64,000 nucleotides of DNA from Paenibacillus sp. ACRRY (GCF_022346995.1 NZ_JAKRNM010000001.1:2081712-2145711); one strand, 5' to 3'. Counted from the first letter of the stretch, positions 52,771-61,448 are shown. Notes: generated by a model from the letters alone, not told the origin. Numbers and translations are program-made.

Positions 52771-53601
52771 TCAATCCCAAAAGAGTTGATCCGGATGCGG
52801 CCCGGTTCTCTTATCAGAATCCAAGGCATCAATCGATCTAAGCTCATCCGGCGTTAACTCAAAATCAAAAATGTCTGCATTCTCACGAATACGCTCAGGT
52901 GTAACCGACTTCGGTATGGTCACAATCTGATTTTGAATATCCCAACGCAAAATGATCTGTGCCGGTGTCTTTCCATATTTTTGGGCAAGACCCTTTAACG
53001 TGGATTCATTGTTCAGTTTTCCTCGCATGATCGGGCTCCATGCTTCGAGCTGAATCCCCTGTTCCCCGCAGAAATCCTGCAGTTCCTGCTGAATCAGACC
53101 CGGATGCAGTTCCACCTGATTGACTGCAGGTACCGTTCCACCTTCATCTATGATTTCGCGCAAATGATGGATTTGGAAATTGCTCACACCAATCGCCCGT
53201 ACGCTTCCTTCGCTATATAGACGTTCGAATGCTCTCCACGTCTCCTTGTACTGGTCTCTTCCCGGCCAGTGAATTAAGTATAGATCAATGACATTCAGTC
53301 CCAGCGCCTTCTGACTGGCCTCAAATGCTCTGAGCGTTGAATCGAAACCCTGATCCTCATTCCAGAGCTTGGTTGTCACGAACAGCTCATTGCGGGCAAT
53401 TCCACTGCTCGCAATGGCTTGTCCCACTTCTTCTTCATTTCCGTAGACAGATGCCGTATCAATACTGCGATATCCTACTTCCAATGCGGTCTCAACCGCT
53501 TGCTGCACTTCCTTACCCTTTGCTCTATATGTCCCAAATCCTAGCCAAGGCATCGTTACCCCATTATTCAGAATCGTGCAATCTGTAATATGTTTGGTCA
53601 T
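52771..53601 (-). CDS. Aldo/keto reductase (YtbE/YvgN-like, AKR5 type)
   Basis: A 276-residue NADPH-dependent oxidoreductase with a TIM barrel. The catalytic tetrad is visible: Asp in SIDTASVYGN with its Tyr, Lys in FVTTKLWNED, and His in LYLIHWPG. The cofactor region IPKSVTPERIRENADIFDF follows. It reduces small aldehydes such as methylglyoxal. ATG 53601 is 6 nt after GGGAGG; the frame upstream has no ribosome site. Confidence 0.92.
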   Translation of the reverse strand: MTKHITDCTILNNGVTMPWLGFGTYRAKGKEVQQAVETALEVGYRSIDTASVYGNEEEVGQAIASSGIARNELFVTTKLWNEDQGFDSTLRAFEASQKALGLNVIDLYLIHWPGRDQYKETWRAFERLYSEGSVRAIGVSNFQIHHLREIIDEGGTVPAVNQVELHPGLIQQELQDFCGEQGIQLEAWSPIMRGKLNNESTLKGLAQKYGKTPAQIILRWDIQNQIVTIPKSVTPERIRENADIFDFELTPDELRSIDALDSDKRTGPHPDQLFWD

Positions 53602-53725
53602 CCTGTACCTCCCGTATGGAATTTGGCTGCTCAAGGGTTATTAACCTTCTGACAGAAATTTAAGCGTTCCCTTATCTTACTGTCCAGGCGACTTATATCC
53701 GGGAGATTCTTGAAAAGGAGCATGA

Positions 53726-53763
53726 GAAAAAGAACCCGCAAGGCTCTATGGCATGCGGGTTCT
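53726..53763 (-). terminator. Terminator of the 93-residue protein gene
   Basis: On the minus strand AGAACCCGC pairs with GCGGGTTCT, followed by TTTTCTC. Confidence 0.85.
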
Positions 53764-53779
53764 GGTGTGACAGGATCAG

Positions 53780-54061
53780 CTATTGATTCCCTTGCCCGTT
53801 CTGACTCTGGATGGAGTTCAATCTTCTCTTCTCCTCAGAGAACATCTCTTCTGCCAGCTCAACACCCTGTCCCCCAAGCGAACGTTCAGCTTGACGCATC
53901 GCCTGCTCCGTATGTGCCAATCGGCGCTCGGCCTGTTCGATGGTCTGCTCTGTTGGATGTGACATGGCCTGAGATACGGCAAAATGAAGTTTGTTCACTG
54001 CATTCTGCGCCTGAGATACGGTCGTATTCGCTTGCAAACTGGAATCATAACGTTTCGGCAT
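53780..54061 (-). CDS. Small helical protein, possibly YtzC-like (DUF2524)
   Basis: A 93-residue Gln/Ala/Glu-rich protein predicted to be two or three helices, with no membrane segment. The spacing of helices resembles Bacillus YtzC, but the match is weak and based on recall. The ATG follows GGAGG. Monocistronic with its own terminator. Confidence 0.55.
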   Translation of the reverse strand: MPKRYDSSLQANTTVSQAQNAVNKLHFAVSQAMSHPTEQTIEQAERRLAHTEQAMRQAERSLGGQGVELAEEMFSEEKRRLNSIQSQNGQGNQ

Positions 54062-54263
54062 GAGTATTCCTCCTTGGGATCATGTTCCTGTTACCCCTTT
54101 AGGATGGATGATGAGGTCCTGACTTATTCTTCTTTTGCATAAACGGTTTATGAATGTCGTTTCGTGACTCCATTTGAATCTTTATAATCCCCATGGTTGT
54201 AACCTTCTCCTAACTCACTGCGTTCATCTTATAGATGACTTTTTAGAAGAAAGAGGTGGTTGT

Positions 54264-54530
54264 TTGAAAAAAATGAGGATTCCGGTCATCATGTTGACTT
54301 GGTTATTGATAACCAGTGGCTGTGCCTCTGCAACGTATGAAATAACGGGTTATACAAGTTCCTCCATTATTGCCGATATTCCAGTTCCGACGAATGCCAA
54401 AGCATTAAAAGTCACGTCAAATTCAGCAAACCCCAACATCAAAATAAGTGAAACGTATGAATTGAAACATATCGGAGGTGAACAAGGCACCTTTGAAATT
54501 CATGAAATGAAAAAAGATGCTCCCCTATAA
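54264..54530 (+). CDS. Small lipoprotein of unknown function
   Basis: An 88-residue exported protein starting at TTG, 6-7 nt after GAGGTGG. The signal MKKMRIPVIMLTWLLI ends in a lipobox ITSGC, so it is anchored by a lipid outside the membrane. The mature part has a beta-rich character (KISETYELKHIGGEQGTFEI). I do not recognise a family. The frame upstream of TTG lacks a ribosome site. Confidence 0.65.
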   Translation: MKKMRIPVIMLTWLLITSGCASATYEITGYTSSSIIADIPVPTNAKALKVTSNSANPNIKISETYELKHIGGEQGTFEIHEMKKDAPL

Positions 54531-54587
54531 TCCTCCTAAGTGTATTCTTGGAACATTGAAATACTACCAGGTTATCACTGCGCACAA

Positions 54588-54614
54588 AAAAAGAGAGGCC
54601 TCAGCCTCTCTTTT
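54588..54614 (-). terminator. Terminator of the IscA-like/DUF1450 pair
   Basis: On the minus strand AAAAGAGAGGC pairs with GCCTCTCTTTT around TGAG, followed by TTTG; it touches the DUF1450 stop codon. Confidence 0.8.
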
Positions 54615-54834
54615 ACTTCACGAATTTCGCAACTTTTGCCAGCACTTCTTCTTCCGTCGGCGCACTAATGTACCGACCGTTGATAAACACAAAAGCACGC
54701 TTCGCACACGGACCGCAGTATGATTTGCATCCAATCTTGATCTCCGTATCCGGAGCCATTTTCTCCAGCTTGGGTACAATCGACTTCAGTCTGATATGAT
54801 TACACTTTTCGCATACGCGGATATCGTTAGCCAT
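54613..54834 (-). CDS. DUF1450 protein, YuzB-like
   Basis: A 73-residue protein with two Cys pairs, CEKC (residues 8-11) and CKSYCGPC (36-43), that may bind a metal or Fe-S cluster. It matches YuzB/DUF1450; the function is unknown. It lies 21 nt after the IscA-like gene, suggesting related roles. GGGGAAC precedes the ATG. Confidence 0.82.
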   Translation of the reverse strand: MANDIRVCEKCNHIRLKSIVPKLEKMAPDTEIKIGCKSYCGPCAKRAFVFINGRYISAPTEEEVLAKVAKFVK

Positions 54835-54855
54835 GAGTTCCCCTTCTTCGCGGCC

Positions 54856-55224
54856 TTAGTGGTCGCCGTGGTTACCTTTGGAAGGATTCGTGATGACAAA
54901 TCCTTCTTGAGGAAGGTACAGGTAGTCAATTTTAACGCCATCCAGAAGCGGTTGATCATTCTCAAGAATAACATCGATCTCTTTGTCCGTAGACACTACC
55001 GTATCGTTTTCTTTAGGCGTGTCCAGATCAAGACCGTAGTGAGCGTGGTCACCGTGAGCATGCGTGATAACTACACGAAGTTTTTTTCCTTCGTTTTCGG
55101 GCTTGTCCAGCTCCAATTTCAATACTTTGGCAGCATTACGAGTAATTTTGCAGTTCATTTCGACTTCATCTCCTATATTGTAATTGCTGGTTCCAACAAT
55201 TTCAGCATTTCTAAACTCCAGCAT
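54856..55224 (-). CDS. IscA/HesB-like protein lacking the cluster cysteines
   Basis: A 122-residue protein of the A-type Fe-S carrier fold: KITRNAAKVLKLELD, KKLRVVIT, GVKIDYLYLPQEGFVITNPS all align with the family. The three ligand cysteines are missing: the loop after KLRV reads HAHGDHAHYG and the tail NHGDH, both His-rich, and only Cys25 remains. The fold is clear to me; metal binding by the histidines is speculation. The ribosome site is weak. Followed by DUF1450 in one transcript. Confidence 0.7.
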   Translation of the reverse strand: MLEFRNAEIVGTSNYNIGDEVEMNCKITRNAAKVLKLELDKPENEGKKLRVVITHAHGDHAHYGLDLDTPKENDTVVSTDKEIDVILENDQPLLDGVKIDYLYLPQEGFVITNPSKGNHGDH

Positions 55225-55308
55225 CTATTGTAAAGAAAGTTACTCCGCTTCGCAATAACATTGATGCAAAATCAATGGTAAACCGTATCGATCCACTTCA
55301 TGATCCCT

Positions 55309-55560
55309 TTAAGCGCGAGAGGGTAGCACCGGATATTTACGCTCCGCACGGCTGACAAACCAGTTCATGAGCAGCAAAGTAACACCAATATCATCGATCG
55401 GCAAAAATGGCATGACATCGGGTAGAACCCAATACAGTATGACCGGGATGATAAACAGCAGTTTCTCATGTAAAGGGATCTGCGGAGCCCGCAATAGACG
55501 GGGCAGTCTCTTGAACACTTCAGTCCATCGTTTGAACGACAGCAGTCTTCTCCACTTCAT
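55309..55560 (-). CDS. DUF1232 membrane protein, YkvA-like
   Basis: An 83-residue protein with a basic N-terminus, one hydrophobic helix (KLLFIIPVILYWVLPDVMPF, near 33-52) and the PIDDIGV motif typical of DUF1232. Function unknown. GGAGGGG lies 5 nt before the ATG. It precedes the IscA-like gene by about 85 nt on the same strand. Confidence 0.75.
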   Translation of the reverse strand: MKWRRLLSFKRWTEVFKRLPRLLRAPQIPLHEKLLFIIPVILYWVLPDVMPFLPIDDIGVTLLLMNWFVSRAERKYPVLPSRA

Positions 55561-55645
55561 GTGAACCCCTCCATATTATTCATGCGCCAATGAAGACACA
55601 TGATCGTTTTCCACTCATTACCCTTTCAAGAACGGTATGATAACC

Positions 55646-55680
55646 AAAAAAAGACGGGACGCTGTCACAGCGCCCGTATG
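55646..55680 (-). terminator. Terminator of the LysM-M14 peptidase gene
   Basis: On the minus strand ACGGGCGCTG pairs with CAGCGTCCCGT around TGA, followed by CTTTTTTT. Confidence 0.88.
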
Positions 55681-55708
55681 TTTTATACGAAATGGGAAGC
55701 TAGAAGTT

Positions 55709-56941
55709 TCATGAGAGGGGTTCTGTACGGGTATCCCCATCCGACAGCAGCTCAGCCAGCAGCAGGCCTACCTCGACGCAGATATCATCAAACTGTTCAA
55801 CAGGTAGCGGATTGACGCCGAGTCCGACTTCCACCGTGAAGCCAGGCTTCCGAAACTGTTGGATGAACCAGTCTTTATATCCAGCATCACTTCCACCTAA
55901 TTTAACTGCTTTGTAACCCGAGGCCCGTGCCAACCTGCGCGATAACGGCGCACTCTCTCTGGGTTCCAGATCACGGTAATTCCAATAGATCTCTTGCCCC
56001 TGACTATGCAGGGAAACGACAGCAGCGAAGCTCTGTTGTTCCGTCCACTCTGCAAGCGCTTTTGCTTCTGGCTCAGATAACGGTGCCTTGCCTGCATAAT
56101 CCCGGGGACCGGGTGATGTAATGCCTCTCCGCGCCGCCTCTTCCTCCCAGTGAGCCGGAAATTGATCGTTCAGATCAACCCCTCTGATATTGGCTTTCCA
56201 ATGGGTAAAATGCGGACGTCCGGCATTCCATGCAAGCAGCTGCTTGGCATGTGGATGTCTGTTTACAACACCCTCCTGAACGAGCTCCACTCCATCGGGA
56301 TTGACCATAGGCACGACCAACAACGTCGTTTCCTGCATCCAACGTTCTGTCCTGAATTGTTGCCAAGGCACACGGTCAGTGTAAGCCCTCGCATACTCTT
56401 CAATAAAACGCATGATTACCGCACTCGTAAGCCATTCATTGGCATGGACGGAAGCATTAACGTGAATATGGCGCGGTCCTTCGCCAATCTTCAAGTAGGG
56501 TATATCCTTCCCCATGACACTCGTACCGATTGCACCTGTGGAGATAAACGGATATTGCTTCTCAAGCAAAATGACATCCCGGCTCAATTCACGGTAGCCG
56601 TATTCACCTTGTAACCTGACAATAGTTTTGCCATTTGAATCCGGAATATGAATACACCGCCCGCACCAATCCTCAACGTTCGCAAACTCGGGATTGGCAT
56701 CGCGCAGCTCTTTTTCATTCAGGCCAAAACGTTCTGCGATCCACCCCACGTTTTCCCCAGGCTGAACAGCATATCTGCGACCGGTTCCCGGCAGGATTCG
56801 CAGCATCTGCCCAGCAAGCAAGTAGGGTTGCGCTGCTGCTTCCGGGTTCAGGGCAGCCAGCAATGCCCTCGTCATGTGGTGTGCAGAAGCAATGCGGGAT
56901 AAGGTATCCCCTGACTGAACAATAATCCACTGAAGCTCCAT
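55709..56941 (-). CDS. LysM-containing M14 zinc peptidase (gamma-D-glutamyl-DAP endopeptidase I type)
   Basis: A 410-residue protein with two LysM repeats (about 4-50 and 57-100: VQSGDTLSRIA, VQPGENVGWIA) that bind peptidoglycan, then an M14 carboxypeptidase-fold domain. Zinc ligands: NASVHANEW (His, Glu) and AVVSLHSQG (His); the catalytic Glu is in FTVEVGLG. This is the layout of Bacillus sphaericus endopeptidase I, which cleaves D-Glu-DAP bonds. No signal peptide is seen, so it may act in the spore or mother cell. ATG 56941 has AAAGGAG 5 nt upstream. Confidence 0.88.
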   Translation of the reverse strand: MELQWIIVQSGDTLSRIASAHHMTRALLAALNPEAAAQPYLLAGQMLRILPGTGRRYAVQPGENVGWIAERFGLNEKELRDANPEFANVEDWCGRCIHIPDSNGKTIVRLQGEYGYRELSRDVILLEKQYPFISTGAIGTSVMGKDIPYLKIGEGPRHIHVNASVHANEWLTSAVIMRFIEEYARAYTDRVPWQQFRTERWMQETTLLVVPMVNPDGVELVQEGVVNRHPHAKQLLAWNAGRPHFTHWKANIRGVDLNDQFPAHWEEEAARRGITSPGPRDYAGKAPLSEPEAKALAEWTEQQSFAAVVSLHSQGQEIYWNYRDLEPRESAPLSRRLARASGYKAVKLGGSDAGYKDWFIQQFRKPGFTVEVGLGVNPLPVEQFDDICVEVGLLLAELLSDGDTRTEPLS

Positions 56942-57087
56942 GGTGTCTCCTTTCCCGGCAGGAGAATGCAATTCTCCCCGTCCTATGCTCTTAATGGTGC
57001 TACCCTAATATGTATGCGAACCCGGTTGTCCGTCATGTGACATGAATCACGCGAGCCTTTTTTTCAAGCGCTGTTTATCGTCAAAAT

Positions 57088-57114
57088 AAAAAAACCGGAG
57101 CGCCAGGGCTCCGG
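57088..57114 (-). terminator. Terminator of the glutamate racemase gene
   Basis: On the minus strand CCGGAGC pairs with GCTCCGG around CCTGGC, followed by TTTTTTT. The 56942-57182 stretch holds only this and the peptidase leader. Confidence 0.85.
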
Positions 57115-57182
57115 AATGACCGATGAGTGCAGTGGGTTAAGCTTCAACCTAAACTTAAATATGAATGGCTAATACTGCCAAG

Positions 57183-57998
57183 TTACGTTAATCGGGTGAC
57201 CTGCCAAACGACAGGTGTTTTCGAGATCTGTTCTCCCAACCACTGGCGGGTAATATTCTGGAACATGCGCGGGTCTCCCGTACAGAAAAATTGATGCACC
57301 GGTGTCTCATCCCCACTTGCCAGCTTTCGTTTATCATACAAAATCGTACTGATTTCCCTCGCCGTCTCATCTGCCGAACTGATCAATTTCACTTCCTGTC
57401 CCATGACTTCCTGAATCGTTTCCATGAGAAATGGATAGTGGGTACAACCCAAAATGAGACAATCAATTGGCTGTTGTTTGATCTGACCCAACGACTGCTC
57501 CACTGCAAGTGTTGTTTGTTCGGAACGAAATTCACCTTGCTCTACCAGAGGCACCAATGCAGGGCAAGCCTGACTGACGACATCAATATAGGGGGATAAC
57601 TGCTTAAGTGCCGAAGTATATGCACCACTTCCTATCGTCCCCACTGTACCGATTACGCCAATGCGCCCTGTTCGAGTAGCCGTAATGGCAGCACGCGCCC
57701 CGGGATGGATGACCCCAATGACAGGCACATTCACCTTCGCCCGGATATAGTCAAGGGCTGCAGCCGTGGCTGTGTTACAGGCGATAACGATAACCTTCGG
57801 ATCGAACTGGATCAAGAAATCAACGATTTGTTCCGTAAATTGTTTAACTTGTTCGGACGAACGGGGTCCGTACGGTGTCCGGGCAGTATCTCCAAAATAA
57901 ATGATCTTTTCCCGCGGGAGCTGACGCATCACTTCCTTGGCGACGGTCAATCCCCCTACACCGGAGTCTAATATAGCGATTGCTTGCTGCACGAACAC
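57183..57998 (-). CDS. murI: Glutamate racemase
   Basis: A 271-residue cofactor-independent racemase giving D-glutamate for peptidoglycan. The two catalytic cysteines sit in VIACNTATAAAL (near 75) and LGCTHYPFL (near 187); the N-terminal LDSGVGGLTV and IYFGDTARTPYG are also typical. Start GTG 57998 or GTG 57992 are both possible after AAGGAAG. The enzyme call is firm. It lies close to the LysM-M14 endopeptidase, both cell-wall related. Confidence 0.95.
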   Translation of the reverse strand: MFVQQAIAILDSGVGGLTVAKEVMRQLPREKIIYFGDTARTPYGPRSSEQVKQFTEQIVDFLIQFDPKVIVIACNTATAAALDYIRAKVNVPVIGVIHPGARAAITATRTGRIGVIGTVGTIGSGAYTSALKQLSPYIDVVSQACPALVPLVEQGEFRSEQTTLAVEQSLGQIKQQPIDCLILGCTHYPFLMETIQEVMGQEVKLISSADETAREISTILYDKRKLASGDETPVHQFFCTGDPRMFQNITRQWLGEQISKTPVVWQVTRLT

Positions 57999-58162
57999 AC
58001 CGCTTCCTTCTTCATTGAATTGGTTCTGATAACGATTCGGTTCCAGAGCTTTCTTCCTACCGTATGATTATTCCGGCAAAAAGGTACCTACATCTTACCC
58101 GATTTCATCTCAGGGTTCAAATAAAACACCGCACGCTGCGGCTTCTACATCATTGTCGCACA

Positions 58163-58205
58163 CAAACAAGCAGGCTCTCCTCATTCTTCGAGGAAAGCCT
58201 GCTTA
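58163..58205 (-). terminator. Terminator of the YtxH-like gene
   Basis: On the minus strand AAGCAGGCT-CCTC pairs with GAGG-AGCCTGCTT, followed by GTTTG. The T-run is weak. Confidence 0.65.
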
Positions 58206-58220
58206 TTGCCCAGCATTGCT

Positions 58221-58616
58221 TCAGATATTATCTTTCGAATCATCTGCAGGCAGCTTCGCAACAACGTCAATGCCAGACTCATTTTCATCATTATTCACAG
58301 CAGAGTCTACAGACGAATCCGAGTCGGTAATAACAGCAGATACGCGTAATTCCTTTCCTTCAGCGCAATTCCGCCAGGATTGGATATCTTGGATGACAAC
58401 GTCTGCCGTTTCTTTTACTTTGGATACAATCTGTGAGCTTTGTTCGCCGACCTTAACGGCCAGTTCCTGACCTTTTTCGGTGACCTGGCGCGCACCTTCC
58501 GAAATGTCCTGACGCAGCTCACGACCGGATTTTGGCGCCAACAGCAGCGCTGTTACAGAACCCACTACCGAACCGATCAATGCTCCCCACAACAAACTTT
58601 TGTTTGAATCCTTCAC
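58221..58616 (-). CDS. YtxH-domain protein
   Basis: A 131-residue protein with an N-terminal hydrophobic helix (LLWGALIGSVVGSVTALLLAP) followed by KSGRELRQDI and an amphipathic helix, as in YtxH (GvpP-like) general-stress proteins, and an acidic C-terminal tail. Function unknown. GTG start 7 nt after GGGAGAG. Monocistronic. Confidence 0.82.
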   Translation of the reverse strand: MKDSNKSLLWGALIGSVVGSVTALLLAPKSGRELRQDISEGARQVTEKGQELAVKVGEQSSQIVSKVKETADVVIQDIQSWRNCAEGKELRVSAVITDSDSSVDSAVNNDENESGIDVVAKLPADDSKDNI

Positions 58617-58795
58617 GTTGCATCTCTCCCTTTACCTTAATGAAGTACCGGATATCAAGCAACGATACACCTTGATGCTTATTGATCCGGGCGAATGCCT
58701 ACTCTGTTGATGCAGTATAAGCAGCAAGGGCTTGACCTGACACTCCAGATAGCAAAAACTTTTTAAATCCCATATTGCGCATTAGAATGTCAGCA

Positions 58796-59761
58796 TTAAT
58801 GATGCCGTGATGATTCAAGCGGCTGTGCGGCATGTGCATCTCCCGGGTCAAGATCAATGACATAACGGCCGGGCGCAATTAGCGCAGCCTGATGCTCACA
58901 GCGCCAGCGTCTTCCTCCAGAAGAGCCCAATGTCTGCCCGTCCTGAAGAACATCGCCCTGATCGAATATGTAATAGGCCGCCCCAAGCAACGTCTGGGCT
59001 ACCGTATCCGGATCCAGTCCCATAAAGTGACACTGTACATCGGGAACACCGAGCGCGGACAATCCAACGGTATCCATAACCAGTTCACGCTGTTCTTCCG
59101 TTCCACCTGCCTGATACATGCGAACATTCATTGCTCCATAGAGATGTTCTTCCCTCTTCTGTGACTGAATGTAAGCCTCTGACTCGACCAGCTTGTCACT
59201 GCCGTACCAATACATTCCCTCACAAGGCAGAACTTCCATGACTGCCTGGAGTGTATTCTGGAACAATTCCAGACGCTGTTTGCGAGGCATGGCTGCAGAG
59301 AACATATCATGGAGCCGGATCGAATACTGCGCTGACTTGACGGCCTCTCCTGCTTCCGGCCAGTGCCAGGCTTGCTGTACTGCCCCACCGAAGCGGGAAC
59401 GATCCTTGATCTCGTTCACAGGAAGCATGCAGGTCTGTGCCGGTATGTTTCCTTCTTCAAATGAAACTGGATGATCCGTATGATAGAAAACAAGCATGTC
59501 CCGGTTATGCTCTGAAGGTTCACTTTCCCCGTTCTGCTTCGCTGATTCATCCATCTTATTCTGTGTGGAGCGTTGATCATTGACCTGCTTCACAGCCAGA
59601 CGGACTTGTCCGGTATACCGGCTAAGTGCATTCTGCAACCGGATTCGATCTATTTTGGGTTGCTCTCGAAATAATAGCTCCACCATGTAAACCGGGTGAA
59701 ACCCGGAAGGAATTTCATGTACTTCATTTTTCTCTATTTCATCTTGCCTTTCATTTGTCAT
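58796..59761 (-). CDS. DUF4261-like protein
   Basis: A 321-residue soluble protein. The opening FHPVYMVELLFREQPKIDRI and the C-terminal VMDTVGLSALGVPDVQCHF match DUF4261 proteins as I recall them; the function is unknown. An Asn/Glu/Ser-rich insert lies near residues 70-100. ATG 59761 is 6 nt after GAGGGG, 10 nt downstream of the YutE-like gene, so the two are co-transcribed. No catalytic motif is seen. Confidence 0.6.
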   Translation of the reverse strand: MTNERQDEIEKNEVHEIPSGFHPVYMVELLFREQPKIDRIRLQNALSRYTGQVRLAVKQVNDQRSTQNKMDESAKQNGESEPSEHNRDMLVFYHTDHPVSFEEGNIPAQTCMLPVNEIKDRSRFGGAVQQAWHWPEAGEAVKSAQYSIRLHDMFSAAMPRKQRLELFQNTLQAVMEVLPCEGMYWYGSDKLVESEAYIQSQKREEHLYGAMNVRMYQAGGTEEQRELVMDTVGLSALGVPDVQCHFMGLDPDTVAQTLLGAAYYIFDQGDVLQDGQTLGSSGGRRWRCEHQAALIAPGRYVIDLDPGDAHAAQPLESSRHH

Positions 59762-59771
59762 GCTGTTCCCC

Positions 59772-60230
59772 TCATTCCTTACTCTGTCCCTCGGTCTGAC
59801 CTTGAAATGGACCAAGTTCTTTTTCCACATAGACGCTAACCTGCTCAGCAAACTGTTCCAGAATCGATGGCACCTCTGCGCTTAACGGGTGCAATTCTCC
59901 CCGTTCCCAGCTGAAGTAATCCTGTACGAGCGGCTTGCGCAGCGACACGAGACGCTTCAGCACCTCGTAAGTCGAAACGTCAAATACCTTCTCTTCGTGA
60001 TTGATCTCAATGATGTCATCATAACTGCTGGCATCCCGCATAATGAAACCATCGATAAGATAACTTCCCACATCCGTTACAATCTCAATAGCCAGATGAA
60101 GACAGCGCTCCTGGACCAGACCAAGCATAAGACTGCCATCCCAAGCCTGCGCTGCTCGGCGGAGCCCTTCGGCTACTTCCGGCACGGCAGCAAGTCTTCG
60201 GGCAATCTGTTCTCTGTTTACGTAATACAA
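59772..60230 (-). CDS. yutE: YutE-like HepT-fold protein (DUF86)
   Basis: A 152-residue helical protein closely resembling Bacillus YutE as I recall it: YVNREQIARRL, GSYLIDGFIMRDASSYDDII and RKPLVQDYF. The DUF86/HepT fold is usually the RNase toxin of MntA-HepT systems with an RX4-6HxY motif; here the Arg...Tyr pair lacks the His, and no MntA nucleotidyltransferase gene is adjacent. TTG 60230 is chosen by ribosome-site spacing and because it aligns with the YutE start; GTG 60239 is an alternative. Confidence 0.78.
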   Translation of the reverse strand: MYYVNREQIARRLAAVPEVAEGLRRAAQAWDGSLMLGLVQERCLHLAIEIVTDVGSYLIDGFIMRDASSYDDIIEINHEEKVFDVSTYEVLKRLVSLRKPLVQDYFSWERGELHPLSAEVPSILEQFAEQVSVYVEKELGPFQGQTEGQSKE

Positions 60231-60254
60231 TGCAGTCACTTCCCGTTCAGTGAA

Positions 60255-60365
60255 TTATCGATTCCGTTTTCCTCTTCGCTTAAGCCAGAAAAGCATCACC
60301 GGACAAGCGATTAGAAACACGATAAAAATATATAAAAATTCCATAACGTCTCTTAAATCGCTCAT
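60255..60365 (-). CDS. 36-residue single-helix membrane protein
   Basis: A very short reading frame with a strong ribosome site (AAAGGAG, 7 nt before ATG). It starts MSDLRDVMEF, has one hydrophobic helix of about 18 residues, and ends in a very basic tail LKRRGKRNR, orienting the tail to the cytoplasm. It lies 24 nt upstream of the YutE-like gene and 40 nt downstream of the Dabb gene on the same strand. Function unknown. Confidence 0.65.
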   Translation of the reverse strand: MSDLRDVMEFLYIFIVFLIACPVMLFWLKRRGKRNR

Positions 60366-60405
60366 GCCCAGTCTCCTTTAACAACTGCAGAATGAAATGA
60401 TTGAA

Positions 60406-60693
60406 TTAGATCTCGTAATCCACTGCGATCGACTGTTCTCTGACCTCGTTCATGTACTTGATGACTTCCTGATGAAGCGGGTGGACCTGGTAGGCCTGGA
60501 GATCTTCCAGTGATGCAAATTCGGCTGTCAATGAGATGTCGAAAGATCTGTCAGAGCGAAGCACGTCCACACCAACTTCCAATGAGATCAGGACATCAAT
60601 TTTGCCTTGCAAGTTGCGAAGAACGTTTGCAGCAGCCTCAATGGTTTCTGGAGAACGATCTTTCATTTTAAAAAGAACAATATGTTTAATCAT
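60406..60693 (-). CDS. Dabb-family stress-responsive A/B barrel protein
   Basis: A 95-residue protein with an N-terminal IKHIVLFKMKD, DISLTAEFASLEDLQAYQVHPLHQEV and a C-terminal VDYE, typical of the Dabb dimeric alpha/beta barrel. Members include polyketide cyclases and stress proteins of unknown role. The ATG follows GGGGTG. It is first in a probable transcript with the 36-residue protein, YutE-like and DUF4261 genes. Confidence 0.85.
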   Translation of the reverse strand: MIKHIVLFKMKDRSPETIEAAANVLRNLQGKIDVLISLEVGVDVLRSDRSFDISLTAEFASLEDLQAYQVHPLHQEVIKYMNEVREQSIAVDYEI

Positions 60694-60786
60694 TGAACAA
60701 GCACCCCGTTTGCATATATTAGTGGAAATGAATGAATTTTCGTGTAACCAAAATATATCATAACGTTAGTTATTGCGAAAGGATAC

Positions 60787-60801
60787 TTGTAAACGTTCTC
60801 T
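60787..60801. promoter_or_regulatory. cre-like site upstream of the Dabb gene
   Basis: TTGTAAACGTTCTCT fits the CcpA consensus WTGNAANCGNWNNCW at every defined position. Such a match is expected about once by chance in a window this size, so the call is weak. Confidence 0.3.
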
Positions 60802-60817
60802 AAACGATAAAAGAATG

Positions 60818-61327
60818 CTAAGCCGAACTGTTCTTTTTTGCATTATCTTCATCCTGTGAAGGAGATGTCTCTTCTGAAGGGCTTTTCGAATCAGCTTCAG
60901 GTGCTTTTACTTGCGGCTGCGGCCACTCCCGATCAGAAAGCTCCTCCTGTTTCTTCAGCACGGCAATGGCTTGTCTGAGCTTATCAGGCAGCGGAAGACC
61001 AATCTTGGCATAGTTTTCTGTAATGGAAATCAACTCGTTAACCAAGTAGAAGTAGATGGCTCCTCCCTTGATAATGTCTGTTCCCATAAGCAGATCAATA
61101 CGGTGAGCAAGAAGGATAACGGTCAGCATCAGCCCCTTGCGGGCAAGTCCCCAGAACCCGATATTGCTATTTAGCCCTGTTCCCGACCTCACAGCTGCTG
61201 CGAGACCTGTAACATAATCCACAGCCATCGCAATGACGAGCAGACTCAGCAATTCATCCCAAACACCAAAAGCAAACGTTACGAACGCTCCGGAAATTGC
61301 AGCAAAGGTATTTACGGCTGGACTCAC
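60818..61327 (-). CDS. Phage-holin-family membrane protein
   Basis: A 169-residue protein with three or four hydrophobic segments and the VDYVTGLAAAVRSGTGLNSNIG and GLARKGLMLTVILLAHRID motifs of the TcdE/phage_holin_4 family, plus a Ser/Glu/Lys-rich tail of about 50 residues. Holins form pores for endolysin or toxin release; outside a prophage the role is unclear. GTG 61327 lies 5-6 nt after AGAGGGGTG. No endolysin or phage gene is nearby. Confidence 0.78.
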   Translation of the reverse strand: MSPAVNTFAAISGAFVTFAFGVWDELLSLLVIAMAVDYVTGLAAAVRSGTGLNSNIGFWGLARKGLMLTVILLAHRIDLLMGTDIIKGGAIYFYLVNELISITENYAKIGLPLPDKLRQAIAVLKKQEELSDREWPQPQVKAPEADSKSPSEETSPSQDEDNAKKNSSA

Positions 61328-61448
61328 GTTTTCACCCCTCTCTCTGAATTGATCACTATTCAAGATATGTAAGAGTTAGAGATTTTGACAGACCAATCGC
61401 CCGGTTCAACTTGCGGATTTTATTTTCGGATTTGTGCACATCATTGCG

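Noticed and set aside
58796..60239. A classical MntA-HepT toxin-antitoxin pair
   Set aside because: No MntA-type nucleotidyltransferase with a GSxxRxxxxxxSDxD motif lies next to the HepT-fold gene, and its active-site His is missing.
60818..61327. Prophage remnant around the holin-like gene
   Set aside because: No integrase, capsid, portal, tail, endolysin or attachment-site repeat was seen nearby; neighbours are ordinary chromosomal genes.
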